Positions 37,118 through 47,900 of a stretch of 64,000 bases of DNA are shown here, piece by piece. Numbering within the stretch: position 1 is the first letter of the stretch; each line of letters begins with the position of its first letter. Source of the DNA: F1-120-MAGs118 sp013360535 (GTDB lineage: Bacteria > Planctomycetota > UBA1135 > GCA-002686595); assembly GCA_026647215.1 (NCBI GenBank), contig JAPKHC010000004.1:1-64000 (forward strand), read 5' to 3'. A model generated the notes under the pieces. The model was not told where the DNA came from, did not search any database, and saw only the letters and a program-made list of their open reading frames with translations. The translations under genes were made by a program, and so were the position numbers.

Positions 37118-38182
37118 TCACTTCAGCGAGGCGATGTCGATCACGAAGCGGTACTTGACGTCGCCCTTCACCATGCGCGCGAAGCACTCGTCGAGCTTGG
37201 CGGCCGGAATCAGCTCGATGTCGGCGGCGAGGCCGTGTTTCGCGCAGAAATCGAGCATTTCCTGAGTCTCGCGGATGCCGCCGATCGCGGAACCACCCAG
37301 GCGCCGGCGCTTGAAGATCAGGCTGAAGACGCCGAGCGGCACGGGCTCGGCCGGAGCGCCGACGAGCACCATCGAACCATCGAGCTTGAGCTGCTCGAGG
37401 TAGGCGTTGAAGTCGTGCGGCGCCGACACGGTGTCGAGGATGAAGTCGAAGGTGCCCAGCTGCGACTGCATCGCCTGCGCGTCGGTCGAGAGGATCACGT
37501 CGTGGGCGCCGAGCTTGAGCGCGTCGGCGCGCTTGCGCTCGGAAGTCGTGAACACGACGACGTGCGCGCCCATCGCGCGCGCGAGCTTGACCGCCATGTG
37601 CCCGAGGCCGCCGAGGCCGACGACACCGACCTTGTGGCCGGGCCCGACCTTCCAGTGGCGCAGCGGCGAGTAGGTCGTGATGCCGGCGCACAGGAGCGGT
37701 GCGGCGCGCGCGGGATCGATCCCGGCGGGGACCTTCACCACGAAGGCCTCGTCGACCACGATCGCGTCCGAGTAGCCGCCGTAGGTGACGCCGCCGACGT
37801 GCTTGTCGGGGAAGTTGTAGGTGAACGTCGGCATCGTCGCGCAGTACTGCTCGTCACCGGCCTTGCACTGGGGGCAGGTGCGGCAGGAATCGACCATGCA
37901 GCCGACGCCAGCGATGTCGCCGACCTTGAACTTCTTCACGTCGCTGCCGACGCGCGCGACGCGGCCGACGATCTCGTGGCCGGGCACGCACGGATAGACG
38001 GTCGGCATCACGCTCTTCCACTCGTCGCGCACCTGATGCAGGTCGGAGTGGCAGACGCCGCAGTAGAGGATCTCGATGTGGACGTCGTTGGGACCCGGCT
38101 CGCGCCGCTGGATCGAGAGCGGGGCAAGCTTGGCGGTCGGGCTCGCGGCGCCGAAGGCCTTGGAGGCGAAAGTCTTGGTCAT
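37118..38182 (-). CDS. Zinc-dependent NAD(P) alcohol dehydrogenase (YahK/cinnamyl type)
   Basis: A 354-residue medium-chain dehydrogenase. The catalytic zinc ligands are Cys41 (CGVCHSD), the GHE motif His69-Glu70 and Cys165 (LLCAGITTY); the structural zinc is bound by Cys100, 103, 106 and 114 (CRTCPQCKAGDEQYC). The cofactor loop is VGLGGLGHMAVKLA, followed by FTTSERKRADALKLGAH, where the Ser/Arg/Lys pattern suggests NADP(H). It resembles the NADPH-dependent aldehyde reductases YahK and AdhC, which reduce a broad range of aldehydes in the cytoplasm. It diverges from the DUF1801 gene (100 bp). Family assignment is certain; the physiological aldehyde is unknown. Confidence 0.95.
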   Translation of the reverse strand: MTKTFASKAFGAASPTAKLAPLSIQRREPGPNDVHIEILYCGVCHSDLHQVRDEWKSVMPTVYPCVPGHEIVGRVARVGSDVKKFKVGDIAGVGCMVDSCRTCPQCKAGDEQYCATMPTFTYNFPDKHVGGVTYGGYSDAIVVDEAFVVKVPAGIDPARAAPLLCAGITTYSPLRHWKVGPGHKVGVVGLGGLGHMAVKLARAMGAHVVVFTTSERKRADALKLGAHDVILSTDAQAMQSQLGTFDFILDTVSAPHDFNAYLEQLKLDGSMVLVGAPAEPVPLGVFSLIFKRRRLGGSAIGGIRETQEMLDFCAKHGLAADIELIPAAKLDECFARMVKGDVKYRFVIDIASLK

Positions 38183-38282
38183 GGCTGGCTCGTGGGGATG
38201 GGGGATCGGAGGGAGCGGGGATTCTCGGGCGCACGGGGCGCGCTCTCAAGCGGCGAGGTGGCGTAGACTGCGCCGCACCACG

Positions 38283-38714
38283 ATGGCGACGCGCAAGAAG
38301 GCAGCCGTGAAGGGGAAGAGCGAGCGCAAGCCGACCGCAGGCGGCGCGGACGAGCTCATCGATGCGCTGCCGACGTCGCAAGTCGGACTCGTGCGCGCGC
38401 TGAGAACGTTCGTCACGGCCCTCGACGAGCGAGTGACCACGGACGTGAAGTGGAACTCGCCGAGCTTCCGCACGAGCGACCATTTCGCCACGCTCCACCT
38501 GCGCGATCCGAAGAAGGTGCTCGTCATCTTGCACTTCGGTGTCCACGGCAAGGCCAAGCCCGGGTTGCGCGAGCGCATCCCCGATCCCGACGCGCTGCTC
38601 GAGTGGCGTGGAGACGATCGTGCGGTCCTCACGCTCGAGAGCGAGTCCCAGCTGAAGTCCCGCGCCGCCGCGCTGCGGAAAATCCTGCGCTGCTGGATCG
38701 CCGAGCTGGCGTAG
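38283..38714 (+). CDS. DUF1801-domain protein
   Basis: A 143-residue protein starting at the ATG at 38283: a Lys-rich leader (MATRKKAAVKGKSERKPTAGG), then ADELIDALPTSQVGLVRALRTFVTALDERVTTDVKWNSPSFRTSDHFATLHL. The WNSPSF segment and later VLVILHFGVHGK match the DUF1801/YdhG-like family of small cytoplasmic proteins of unknown activity. The basic leader is a common feature of this family. It ends 112 bp before the caspase operon. Confidence 0.83.
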   Translation: MATRKKAAVKGKSERKPTAGGADELIDALPTSQVGLVRALRTFVTALDERVTTDVKWNSPSFRTSDHFATLHLRDPKKVLVILHFGVHGKAKPGLRERIPDPDALLEWRGDDRAVLTLESESQLKSRAAALRKILRCWIAELA

Positions 38715-38728
38715 TCCCAAGTTCGGGA
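38715..38728 (+). promoter_or_regulatory. A/T-rich upstream motif, copy 8
   Basis: TCCCAAGTTCGGGA, a near-palindrome whose reverse complement contains CCCGAACTT (compare copy 6), lies 99 bp upstream of the caspase-operon start. Part of the recurring motif set; likely promoter or operator of the operon. Confidence 0.4.
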
Positions 38729-38826
38729 GCCCACCGCGCATCGGGCGGGTCGTTGGACCGCCAACCTTGCGGGCGCGCCGGGCCGGCTGGAGCATCGGGG
38801 GCCGCTGACCGATCTACCGACACCCG

Positions 38827-40269
38827 ATGCTGCCCTCCCTACTCGCTCTCGTGTTCGCGCTGCTCGGAGCGCTGGCCCAGTCTCCCCAACCCGAGCGCCC
38901 CGCCACGGGCCTCGTGTTCGACGCCGCGAGTTACCGCGGCACTCCCTACAAGCCGCTGCTCACGCGCGGCACCTACGAGTCGCTGCCGCCGCGCGTCTCG
39001 CTCGAGCGTTACTGCCCGACACCCGGCGACCAGGGCCGTTACGGCACGTGCGCGGCGTGGGCGATCGGCTACCACATGCGCACGGTGCTCTACGGGCTCG
39101 AGCACGACATCACCGATCGGGCGAAGCTCGACGCGATCGCTTTCTCGCCGGCGTTTCTCTACCAGATGGTCAAGGCGCCGGACGACGTCGATTGTCAGGC
39201 GGGCTCGAATCCGGTGCTCGGCTTCGACACGCTCAAGGCGCTCGGCATTCCGCGCGCAGCGACGATGCCCTACACGTGCAACGTGGCGCCGAGCACGGCG
39301 GCCTTGCTCGAGGCGGTCGATTACCGCATCGAGGACTACGCGGTGCTGTACTTCCTCGACGAGCAGGATCCGCAGGTGCGCGTGAACACGACGCGCAAGG
39401 CGCTGGCCGAAGGTTTCCCGGTGATGCTCGCGTTCATCGTGCCCGAGAGCTTCTACAAGCCGGGCAAGGTGTGGCGCGAACTGCCGACCGACAACGGACC
39501 GAGCGGACAGCACGGCCGCCATGCGATGCTCGTCGTCGGTTACGACGACACGTTCGAAGGCGGCGCGTTCCGCGTGCTCAATTCCTGGGGCAAGAGCTGG
39601 GCCGACGGCGGGTTCGTGTGGATCCCCTACCGCGAGTACGGGCTGTATTCGCTCGGTGCGCTGCAGGCCTACGGCCCGCGACTCGAGGACAAGGCTGCGG
39701 AAGGCAACACGCTCGCGCAGGCGTGGCTCGGCGGCAAGCTCACGTTCGAGCAGCGCGACGGCGAAGCGATGGCGGCGTACCGCGCGGCCGAAGGGCAGCT
39801 CGAGTTCGAGGAACTCGTCGCCTACCGCATGTCGCGCAGCTATCCATCCGGCACACGCTTCCGCTTCCGCGTCACGGCCGAGAGCGAGTGCTACTTGTAC
39901 GCCTACGCGACGGACCTCACGGGCGCGATCACGCAGATCCTGCCGTTCGACGACGGCATGTCGCCGCGCATCGGCCGCAAGAGCACGCTGGCCTTTCCTT
40001 CGGAAACCAAGGTGATCCGCATGGACGAACAGGCGGGCTCCGACTACCTGCTCCTGCTCTTCTCCGCGCGGCCGATCGACACGAAGGAGCTGCTTGCGAA
40101 GTTGAAAGCGGGTGCAGGCACGCTCTCGACGCGCGTCAAGGCGGCCCTGGGCGAGAGGTTGATTTCGCGCGAGCGAGTGCGCTACGCGGCGAGCGAGATC
40201 GGCTTCGCGTTGTCCAAGCCGCCCGCGGGCGACGTCGTTCCGCTGATGGTCGAGTTGAGGCACGACTGA
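38827..40269 (+). CDS. Exported papain-like (C1) cysteine protease with DUF4384
   Basis: A 480-residue protein, first gene of a four-gene operon. Signal peptide MLPSLLALVFALLGALAQS. The papain-like domain covers about 50-285: PTPGDQGRYGTCAAWAIGY holds oxyanion Gln69 and nucleophile Cys75, GQHGRHAMLVVGYDD the catalytic His232, and VLNSWGKSWADGGFVWIPY the Asn252, so the full catalytic set of family C1 is present. No separate inhibitory propeptide is obvious. Residues about 345-450 (FRFRVTAESECYLYAYATDLTGAITQILPFDD) match DUF4384, a domain often attached to bacterial caspases, kinases and C1 proteases. It overlaps the next gene, a WD-repeat caspase, by one base (TGATG), so the two are translationally coupled. 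Cleavage of the caspases or a shared substrate is a hypothesis. Confidence 0.88.
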   Translation: MLPSLLALVFALLGALAQSPQPERPATGLVFDAASYRGTPYKPLLTRGTYESLPPRVSLERYCPTPGDQGRYGTCAAWAIGYHMRTVLYGLEHDITDRAKLDAIAFSPAFLYQMVKAPDDVDCQAGSNPVLGFDTLKALGIPRAATMPYTCNVAPSTAALLEAVDYRIEDYAVLYFLDEQDPQVRVNTTRKALAEGFPVMLAFIVPESFYKPGKVWRELPTDNGPSGQHGRHAMLVVGYDDTFEGGAFRVLNSWGKSWADGGFVWIPYREYGLYSLGALQAYGPRLEDKAAEGNTLAQAWLGGKLTFEQRDGEAMAAYRAAEGQLEFEELVAYRMSRSYPSGTRFRFRVTAESECYLYAYATDLTGAITQILPFDDGMSPRIGRKSTLAFPSETKVIRMDEQAGSDYLLLLFSARPIDTKELLAKLKAGAGTLSTRVKAALGERLISRERVRYAASEIGFALSKPPAGDVVPLMVELRHD

Positions 40270-43200
40270 TGCTCGCCACACTGCTGCTCGCGCTTGCGTC
40301 GAACGCGCAGGCACTTCCGCAGGCGCGCCTCGCGCTTCCGTCGGCGGGACACACCCACCGCATCACCGCGATCGCGCTCAGTCCCGACGCTGCATGGGTC
40401 GCGAGCGCCGACCGCCTGGGTTTCGTTCAGATTCGCGCCGCGCAAGGTGGACGCGAGCACTTCCACGCCGACGTCGTGCGCCAGCCCGAACGTGGGGTCG
40501 AGGCGTTGGCGTGGAGCGGAGACGCGAACTTCGTTGCGACCGCCGCAAGCGAGGCGGTGACCGTCGTCGAGCTGCGCACGATGGAGGTCTTCGCGCGCCT
40601 TCCGCTCGAAGGTGCGAGTGACGTGAGCGACGACTTCGGAAGCGACACGCTGCTCGCCGCGGGCATCACGAAAGGCCGCTGGTGGCTGGCGCGAGTGCGA
40701 CCGCAGGAAGTCGAAGCGGACGAGCTCGTCGGCGGCCCCTGTTCCGACGCCGCGGCCGGTCTCGCGAGGCTCACCCGCCACGGCACGCGCGCGTGCGTCG
40801 CGCTGGCCGACGGCTCGGCGAAGCTCGTCGACCTGAAGTCGGGCGAGCTCACGCTCGAATTCCCCGCCGCGGATGCGGTGCGCGGCTTCCTGCCCGATGG
40901 GCGGCTGCTCTCGCTGTCCACGGACCCGCAGGACAAGAAGATCCAGCGCCTCGCGTGGCGCGACGGCGCGAGCGGAGTCGTCCTCGGAACGCGCGACTTC
41001 GTCGCCGGATCGGAGTTCTACTCCCAGCGCGTCTGGTGGCACGGCGCGAGCGGCTTCTCGCTGCCCATCGTCGACTCCCAGCTGCGTCGATTCAGCGGAG
41101 AGGAGCTCTCCGCACCAGCTCCGCTCCCCATCGAGCTCGATCGGCTGGTCGGCGCTCCGGGTCGGCAGCCCGGCGAGTGGATCGTGTCGCTGGGAACGCC
41201 GGCCGGTGTCAACCGCTACGAGCTCGGCTTCTACGACGAGCGCAAGCAGGCGATCGTCGAGCGCTGGGAAGGACGGACGGACGCCGTGCGATCGATGCGC
41301 GCGGAAGTGGGCGCGAACGAGATGTGGCTCGGTGGAGCGCACCCCGCGCGCGTGTCGTGGAGCGACGCGGGGATGTCCGTCGCGCCGCTTCCGGCCCAAC
41401 CGCAGCTCGTCGCACGGCTACCCGGCGGTGGCCTGCTCGTCGCGCGCGCCGAGCCACACGAAGTGCAGTTTCTCGCCGCGAATGGAGTCGTCGAGGCTCG
41501 CCTGTCGCTCGGAGAGGGCCAGTATCCGCAAGAGATCCTGCTCGACCCGACCGGGCGCCACGCCGCGGTTCGCACGTGGAATCGCCTGCATCTCGTTGCG
41601 ATCGAGCCGCGCACGCTCAAGTGGTCGAAGGATGTCGGCGCCAGTTCCGTCACGTTCACGGCCCTCGGCGCCGTCGTGTTCTCTCCCGATGGCGAGCGCG
41701 TCGCCGTTTCGGGCTATCGCACGCACACCAGTCCCGACAATTCGCTGCGGGTCGACGGCGAGCTCGCGCTGTTCGAGGTCGCCGACGGGCGAGTGGCGTG
41801 GACCGCGCCCCTGGCGATCGCGCAGATGCGTTTCGTGCTCGACGGCACGCAGATCGGCGGCATCCACGGAGATCACAACCAGTACGTCTCGGTGTCCGCG
41901 GCCACGGGTGAACTCAAGCGACGCCCGTACTGGGAGAGCCGCCTCGGCGGGCACCGCGGAACATGGCTGCAAAGCGGCAAGCTCGCGGCTGTCGGCTCAG
42001 GCACGACAGTGTTTCTCACGCGCCCTGACGACGGCTATTGCGAGAGGCAGATTCAGGTCCCGGATTGGACCTATTCGGCCTTGGCCTTCGGGCCTGAAGA
42101 TCGGCACCTGTGGCTGGGTTGCGACGACGGGCGCGTGCAGGTGCTCGACGCGACGACGGGCGCCCTCGTCGCGACAGTCGCGACGCTCGAAGCAGGTGAA
42201 TGGGTCGTCGCGACGCCGGACGGACGCTTCGACGCGAGTCCAAAGGCGCTGGATGAGCTGTACTACGTGCGCGGACGCGAGGCGCTTCCGCTCGCGGCCT
42301 TCTCGGAAGCGTTCTACACGCCACGCCTCTTGCCCCGCGTGCTCTCCGGCGAAGTGTTGCCGCCGCCGAAGGTGGAGCTCGCGAAGCTAGAGGCGCCACC
42401 GCGCGTCGAGCTGCTCGCCGTGGGTCCGGACTCGGCGAACGGATCGTTCGAAGTGCTGCTGCGCTCCCACGGATCGCGAGCGCCAGCCGAGCTGCGGCTC
42501 TTCCACAACGGCAAGCGCGTTTCCCTCAGCGGAAAGCCCGAAAAGGACAGCGATTCCACCGCGAAGGCGACCGCGAGCTTCAGCCTGAAGCACTCGCTGG
42601 AGCTCGTCCCGGGACCCAACGTCCTGCGCCTCGTCGCGCTCACTTCCCAGCGCACCGAGTCCGCGCCGGCCGAGCTCACGCTCGAACGCGGCGGTGCGAC
42701 AGCCGTGCGCCCGCGCCTCTTCCTGCTCGCCTGCGGCGTCAACGAGTACGCCAACCCCAAGTACAACCTCAACTACGCGCGCGCCGATGCGGAGGCCTTC
42801 TCTTCGGCGTGGCGCGAGCGCACGGGCGGGCTATTCGAACAGGTCGACGTCACGCTCGCGCTCGACAGCGACGTCACGCGCGTCGGGCTCGCGCAGCACT
42901 TCGAGCGCATCGCGGCCAGTGCCTCTCCGACCGACGTCTTCGTCTTCTACTACGCCGGTCACGGAGTGATCGACGGCCGCGGCGCCTTCCACCTCGCCCC
43001 GCACGACGTCATGCAGCTCTACGGTGACGACGCGGGCCTCGCGCAGAAGGGCGTGCCGACCAAGGACCTGCTCGCGTGGTCGCAGGCGATTCGCGCGCAG
43101 AAGCAGCTCTTCCTGCTCGACGCGTGCCAGTCCGGAGGAGCGCTGGAGGGCCTCGCGCAGCGTGGCGCCGCCGAAGAGAAGGCGATCGCACAGCTCGCAC

Positions 43201-43472
43201 GCGCCAGCGGCACCCACTGGCTCGTCGCGTCCGGTGCCGAGCAGTTCGCGGCGGAATTCAAGACACTCGGGCACGGGCTCTTCACGTACGCGACGCTCGA
43301 GGCGCTCTCCGGAGCGGCAGCCGGCGACGATCGGCAGCTCACCGTGCTCGAACTCTCGAGCTACCTCGAGACGCGCGTGCCGGAGCTTGCGCTCGAACAC
43401 CGCGGCGCCCAGCAATATCCCGCGAGCTACGGCTCCGGACACGACTTCCCCATCGCGCTCTCGCGACCCTGA
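40269..43472 (+). CDS. Exported WD-repeat caspase-family (C14) peptidase, copy A
   Basis: A 1067-residue protein. The ATG at 40269 overlaps the previous stop and yields a signal peptide (MLATLLLALASNAQALPQA). Residues about 30-680 are WD40-like propeller repeats (HTHRITAIALSPDAAWVASADRLGFVQIR, FGPEDRHLWLGCDDGRVQVLDATTG). An Ig-like linker at about 710-810 contains AELRLFHNGKRVSLSG and LVPGPNVLRLVALTSQ. The C14 domain spans 813-1067: His898 in FYYAGHGV and Cys953 in LFLLDACQSGG form the caspase dyad. The Asp beside the Cys is typical of bacterial orthocaspases and metacaspases, which cleave after Arg/Lys. Bacterial caspases with propellers are known; tandem exported copies beside a papain-like protease are unusual. 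Confidence 0.9.
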   Translation: MLATLLLALASNAQALPQARLALPSAGHTHRITAIALSPDAAWVASADRLGFVQIRAAQGGREHFHADVVRQPERGVEALAWSGDANFVATAASEAVTVVELRTMEVFARLPLEGASDVSDDFGSDTLLAAGITKGRWWLARVRPQEVEADELVGGPCSDAAAGLARLTRHGTRACVALADGSAKLVDLKSGELTLEFPAADAVRGFLPDGRLLSLSTDPQDKKIQRLAWRDGASGVVLGTRDFVAGSEFYSQRVWWHGASGFSLPIVDSQLRRFSGEELSAPAPLPIELDRLVGAPGRQPGEWIVSLGTPAGVNRYELGFYDERKQAIVERWEGRTDAVRSMRAEVGANEMWLGGAHPARVSWSDAGMSVAPLPAQPQLVARLPGGGLLVARAEPHEVQFLAANGVVEARLSLGEGQYPQEILLDPTGRHAAVRTWNRLHLVAIEPRTLKWSKDVGASSVTFTALGAVVFSPDGERVAVSGYRTHTSPDNSLRVDGELALFEVADGRVAWTAPLAIAQMRFVLDGTQIGGIHGDHNQYVSVSAATGELKRRPYWESRLGGHRGTWLQSGKLAAVGSGTTVFLTRPDDGYCERQIQVPDWTYSALAFGPEDRHLWLGCDDGRVQVLDATTGALVATVATLEAGEWVVATPDGRFDASPKALDELYYVRGREALPLAAFSEAFYTPRLLPRVLSGEVLPPPKVELAKLEAPPRVELLAVGPDSANGSFEVLLRSHGSRAPAELRLFHNGKRVSLSGKPEKDSDSTAKATASFSLKHSLELVPGPNVLRLVALTSQRTESAPAELTLERGGATAVRPRLFLLACGVNEYANPKYNLNYARADAEAFSSAWRERTGGLFEQVDVTLALDSDVTRVGLAQHFERIAASASPTDVFVFYYAGHGVIDGRGAFHLAPHDVMQLYGDDAGLAQKGVPTKDLLAWSQAIRAQKQLFLLDACQSGGALEGLAQRGAAEEKAIAQLARASGTHWLVASGAEQFAAEFKTLGHGLFTYATLEALSGAAAGDDRQLTVLELSSYLETRVPELALEHRGAQQYPASYGSGHDFPIALSRP

Positions 43473-43480
43473 TCCATCCC

Positions 43481-44932
43481 ATGAGACTCCTCCCGCTTTC
43501 CTTCGTGCTGCTCTCGCCGCTCGCGCTCGCGAGCGAGCTGCGCGTTCCGGGCCAGTACGGCACCCTCGCGCGCGCGCTCGCCGTGGCCGTCGACGGAGAC
43601 GTGATCGTGCTCGCGCCCGGCGAGTATCGCGAGAGCGTGCGCATCCACAGCGCGATCACGCTGCGGGGCGCGGGACCCAACGTCACGCTGCTCTCGGCCT
43701 CGAACGTCGCAGGCTCCGTGCTCTCGATCGATGTGGGCACCGGACCCGTGCGGATCGAGGGCGTCGGCTTCCGTGGCAACCCGAACTCGGATCTCGGCGG
43801 ATACGTGCTGTATTCCGCAGGAAGTCGGCTGGAGCTCGCGGACGCGCAGTTCCTCGACCTTGCGAAGGGCGTGCGCATCGAGCGAGGCTCCGCGCGCTTC
43901 GAGCGCCTCCGTTTCGAACGTTGCCGCGGCGACGGCGTGCAGATGGCTTACGAGGGCGGCGACGAAGGGAAACCGGGTGCGCTCGAACTCCTCGACGTGC
44001 GCGTGACGGCGCAGTCGATGGGCTACGGCGCGCGCTCGCTCGACGGCACGCGCATCGTCGTCGACGGGAAGTCGCGCCTGACGGTGTGCGTCGAAGGTCC
44101 GGCGGAGCTCGTCACCACCCCCGATGGCACGACGTGGCCCCACGCGACGGTCTGGAATCTCGTGCCGCCTGCGCAGGACACGACCGATGAGCCGTGGACC
44201 AACACCGACGCCGGTGGCGACATTCCGTGGACGAACACGGACGCGGGCAACGGGACCGACGCGGCGCCTGATGAGGTCGAGGAAGTTCCGGTGGTGCCGG
44301 AGATGCCGCGCGAACAGCGGCTCGCGGCCTACGCGCGGATCGCACGCGAGCTGAACGACGCCATCGGGCCGGGCGCGGAGCTCGAGCGCGAGATCACGGC
44401 GCTCGGCCGCTTCCTCGAAGGCCTGTATGCGCTCGGCGACCAGTACGGCTGGTACTCCGAGGGCGGAGATGACCTTTTCTGCGCCGAGATCGCGCGTTTT
44501 GCACGGCGGCACGGCCGCGCCGGCATCCAATCCGCGCAGGCGAAATGGCCCGCGAACCCGCAGGGCAACACGGTGGAAGCACTCTTCAATCGGCGCTTCG
44601 GCTACGACTTCCAGTCGCTGTTCGTGCGCGAGGACATCGCGGAACTGGTCGTGGCGCTGGAGCAGCTCGAGCAGGCTCCCGACGACGAAACGCTCGCTGA
44701 AGCGTTGATCGACGCCTACGCCGTGCTCTTCGCGCGTTTCGCCATCGGATCGCCGGCGATCAGCGGCGCCCAATCGGTCATCAGCAGCACGCTGGCGCGC
44801 CTCGACATCTCCGTCACGTGGCGCCTCGTGCAGCTCGCGACCACGAGTGAGAGCGTGTATGCGCGCAACTTCGCCTTCGCGCTGCTGCCCGACACGAGGC
44901 GGGCCCTGCTGCGCCACTGGAGGGAGCTCTAG
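43481..44932 (+). CDS. Exported beta-helix protein of the caspase operon
   Basis: A 483-residue protein with signal peptide MRLLPLSFVLLSPLALAS, starting 8 bp after caspase A. Residues about 20-215 form a short right-handed beta-helix (QYGTLARALAVAVDGDVIVLAPGEYRESVRI, ITLRGAGPNVTLL), related to DUF1565/periplasmic NosD-like entrances. A linker with a duplicated element, EPWTNTDAGGDIPWTNTDAGNG, connects to an alpha-helical C-terminal domain (about 280-483: LAAYARIARELNDAIGPGAELEREI, YDFQSLFVREDIAELVVALEQL) that I do not recognise. Gapless placement between two caspases suggests it is a partner or substrate, for example recognising a surface glycan or holding the proteases. Function inferred only from context. 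Confidence 0.78.
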   Translation: MRLLPLSFVLLSPLALASELRVPGQYGTLARALAVAVDGDVIVLAPGEYRESVRIHSAITLRGAGPNVTLLSASNVAGSVLSIDVGTGPVRIEGVGFRGNPNSDLGGYVLYSAGSRLELADAQFLDLAKGVRIERGSARFERLRFERCRGDGVQMAYEGGDEGKPGALELLDVRVTAQSMGYGARSLDGTRIVVDGKSRLTVCVEGPAELVTTPDGTTWPHATVWNLVPPAQDTTDEPWTNTDAGGDIPWTNTDAGNGTDAAPDEVEEVPVVPEMPREQRLAAYARIARELNDAIGPGAELEREITALGRFLEGLYALGDQYGWYSEGGDDLFCAEIARFARRHGRAGIQSAQAKWPANPQGNTVEALFNRRFGYDFQSLFVREDIAELVVALEQLEQAPDDETLAEALIDAYAVLFARFAIGSPAISGAQSVISSTLARLDISVTWRLVQLATTSESVYARNFAFALLPDTRRALLRHWREL

Positions 44933-47900
44933 ATGCAGGCGTTCCTCCTCAAATTGATCTGCGCGGCCTCCGCGGCGCTGCAACAGGCGCCCGAGACACC
45001 GCAGCTCGCGTACCTCGAGATCCAGCGCGCGCACTCGTCGCCTGTGCAGGACGTCGCGATCACTCCCGACGATCGCTGGCTCGTCACGACCGACTCCGTC
45101 GAGACCAAGATTTGGGATCTCGGCTCGGGGCGCGTGCTGCGCCGCTACGAATCGACCGGCAGGTTCGGGGGCAGCGGTCGCGCGCACACGTTCTGGTGGG
45201 AGCAACGCAAGGCGCTCGCGATCGCCGGCATCGATGCGGTGATCCTGCTCGACCCGGTGACGTTGGAGGAGCGCGAGCGGCTCGTGATTTCGGGCGGAGA
45301 TGCGCTTTTCCTCGATGATTCCGGCACGCGCCTCTTCCGTACCTCGCCGTGGGGCGACGCCAACACGCAGGGCGGCCTCGCGATCCGCGAGCTGAAGTTC
45401 GGCAGGCTCAAGCGCAATGAAGAGGCGTGGGGCTTGTCGTGGTCCGGTGTCGACGCGTTCCCACAGGGCACGCACTCCGGCGGCGATCTCGTCGCCCTCG
45501 GAGGCAATCGCTTTCTGGCGAGCACGGTCGGCGGCACGCACCATCGCCTGCTCAAGCTCGGGGAGTGGATGGAGCTCGGCGAGTCCGTGCAGCTCGGGAC
45601 GGGACGCACCGCGCGCGGCTCGGATGGTCAGCTCTACTTCCTCTCGATCGAGGGCACCGGAGCCGCCACCCAGGGACGCGTGAAGCGCCTTTTGCCCGCG
45701 GATTTCTCCGTGCTCGCGGAATCGAGCTTCCCTGTCGCGGACGGCGCGGTCGAGCTCGCGCCACGCTCACGCGACTTCCTCGATCGCGACGGCAAGCTGC
45801 TCCTGCGCACGCGCAAGGAACTCGTCGATGTCGATCTCGCGACGCTCGCGGCCACGTCGACTCGACCTCACGGATTGGGAGCGACGCTCGCGCTCGAGCG
45901 CAGCGCTGTCGCGCACAAGCTCGACGTCTGGGTCGGCACCAGCGGAGGGCGCGTGTTCGTCGTGCGCGGCTCGAGTCCGGCCAAGGAACTCGCGCCACGC
46001 CTGATTCCGGCCGGACCGCTCGTCACGAGTCCGGTCGACGACGAAGTGTTCATGGGCAGCTGGCGCATCGCGCTCCAGCCCTCCGGATTGGTCGCGCGCG
46101 ACCTTGGCTTCGACACGGCGCGGCTCTCGATCAGCGGCGACGGCAAGACGACGGCCCGCCCGGAACCGGGCACGAAGAAGCTGCGCGTCGGCAGCCTGAA
46201 GAACCCTGAGAAGGCGACGCGCGTGCTGCCGAGCCAGGACGCGTGGGACGATCCGATCGCGAGCGCGCTGTCGACATCGGGGCGCCTGTTGGCACTGCGC
46301 TCCGCGACGGCCGTGTCCGTCATCGACACGCGCCAGGATGCGGTGCTGTGGTCGCCGCGCGAGCTCGGCATGTACATGCTCGAACCCGAGACCGCGACGA
46401 TTGCGCTTTCGCCGGACGAGCGCCGCTGCGCCACCGTCGGGCGCGTCGACGGCGGCTGGAAGCTCTCGATGCTCGATCTCGTCGCGAAGAAGACGCTGTG
46501 GAGCGAGGTGCTCCGCGCGCAGCCGCTGCAGTTGAAGTTCCTCGGCAACGAGGTTCTCGCGACGATCGTCAATGACGTGCCAGGCGTCGGCGTCGACTTC
46601 ATCTGTCGGCTCGCGACGACGGGCAAGAGCGTGATGGCTCAGCGGCTCTTCCAGACTCCGCTGCGCGAGAACCCGCCGAGCGCGCTGTCCGCGGACGGCG
46701 AGCGCTTCGCGACGCTCGAATACGGACGACTGAAGGTGCTCGAGACCGCCGTGCGCCGCTCCTTCGTCGACGTGCAGCCGCGCGAGGGCGTCGTCGGCCT
46801 CGCCTTCCTGCGCGACCCGCGCTTCCTCGTGCTCTCGTTCCAGAGTGGCGCGCTCGAGCTGTGGGACCTCGATCTGCCGCGTCCCGTGGCCTCGATCGCG
46901 GTGTTCGAGGATGGCCAGTGGGTCGTCGCCGGCGCCGACGTGCGCTTCGCGGCTTCCGCTGGCGCCGCGGACCGCGTCGCGTTCGTGCAGGGCAATCGCA
47001 ACTTGCCGCTGGAGAGCTATTTCGAGCGCTTCCACACGCCCAATCTCGTCGGAGAGCTGCTCGCGCTCGAGGGTGGCGCTGCGCCGCCGGTCGTTCCCGT
47101 GCTCACGGCGCCGCCCAGCCTGAAGCTCTCGCAGGACGGTACGCGCAACGACGGTGCCGAGGTGAAGCTCGTCGCGCGCGTGAAGTCGTCCGGCCCCGCG
47201 ATCGCGGAAGTGCGGCTCTTCCACAACGGCAAGCTCGTCGAGCAGTCGACGCGCGGCCTCGTGGTCGAGGACGACGAGCTCGACGCGGGCGAGTCGCTGC
47301 ACCGCTGGAACGTGGCCCTGCTCCCCGGCGAGAACACGTTCCGCGCCGTGGCGATCGACGAGGCGCGCACGGAGTCGAGCCCTGCGGAACTCGCGCTCGC
47401 GGGCCCCGTCGGCTCCGCCGCGCCGTCCGGCATCCGCCTGCAGCTCGTCGTCGTCGGCATCAACAGCTATCGCAATCCGAAGTACGACCTCAACTACGCG
47501 GTCGACGACGCGCGCGCGTTCCGTGCGCGGCTGGTCGAGCGTGCGACGGGCATCGTCTCGAGCGTTCAGGTGCACGAGCTCTACGACAAGGACGCGACGC
47601 GCACCGGCATCCTGGCCGCGCTCGAGGCCGTGCAGCGCGAGTCCTCACGCAACGACCTGTTCGTCTTCTACTACGCAGGCCACGGCGTGATGTCGGGCGA
47701 GACGCAGCCGCGGTTCTTCCTCGCTCCGCACGAGGTCACGCAGCTCTACGGCAACGACGAGTCGCTCGCGCGCCTCGCACTTTCCGCCGAGGAGCTGCGC
47801 GAGCTCTCGCGGCGAATTCCGGCGCAGAAGCAGCTCTTCCTGCTCGACGCCTGCCAGTCCGCGGGCGCGCTCGACGCGATCGCTTCACGCGGCGCCGCGG

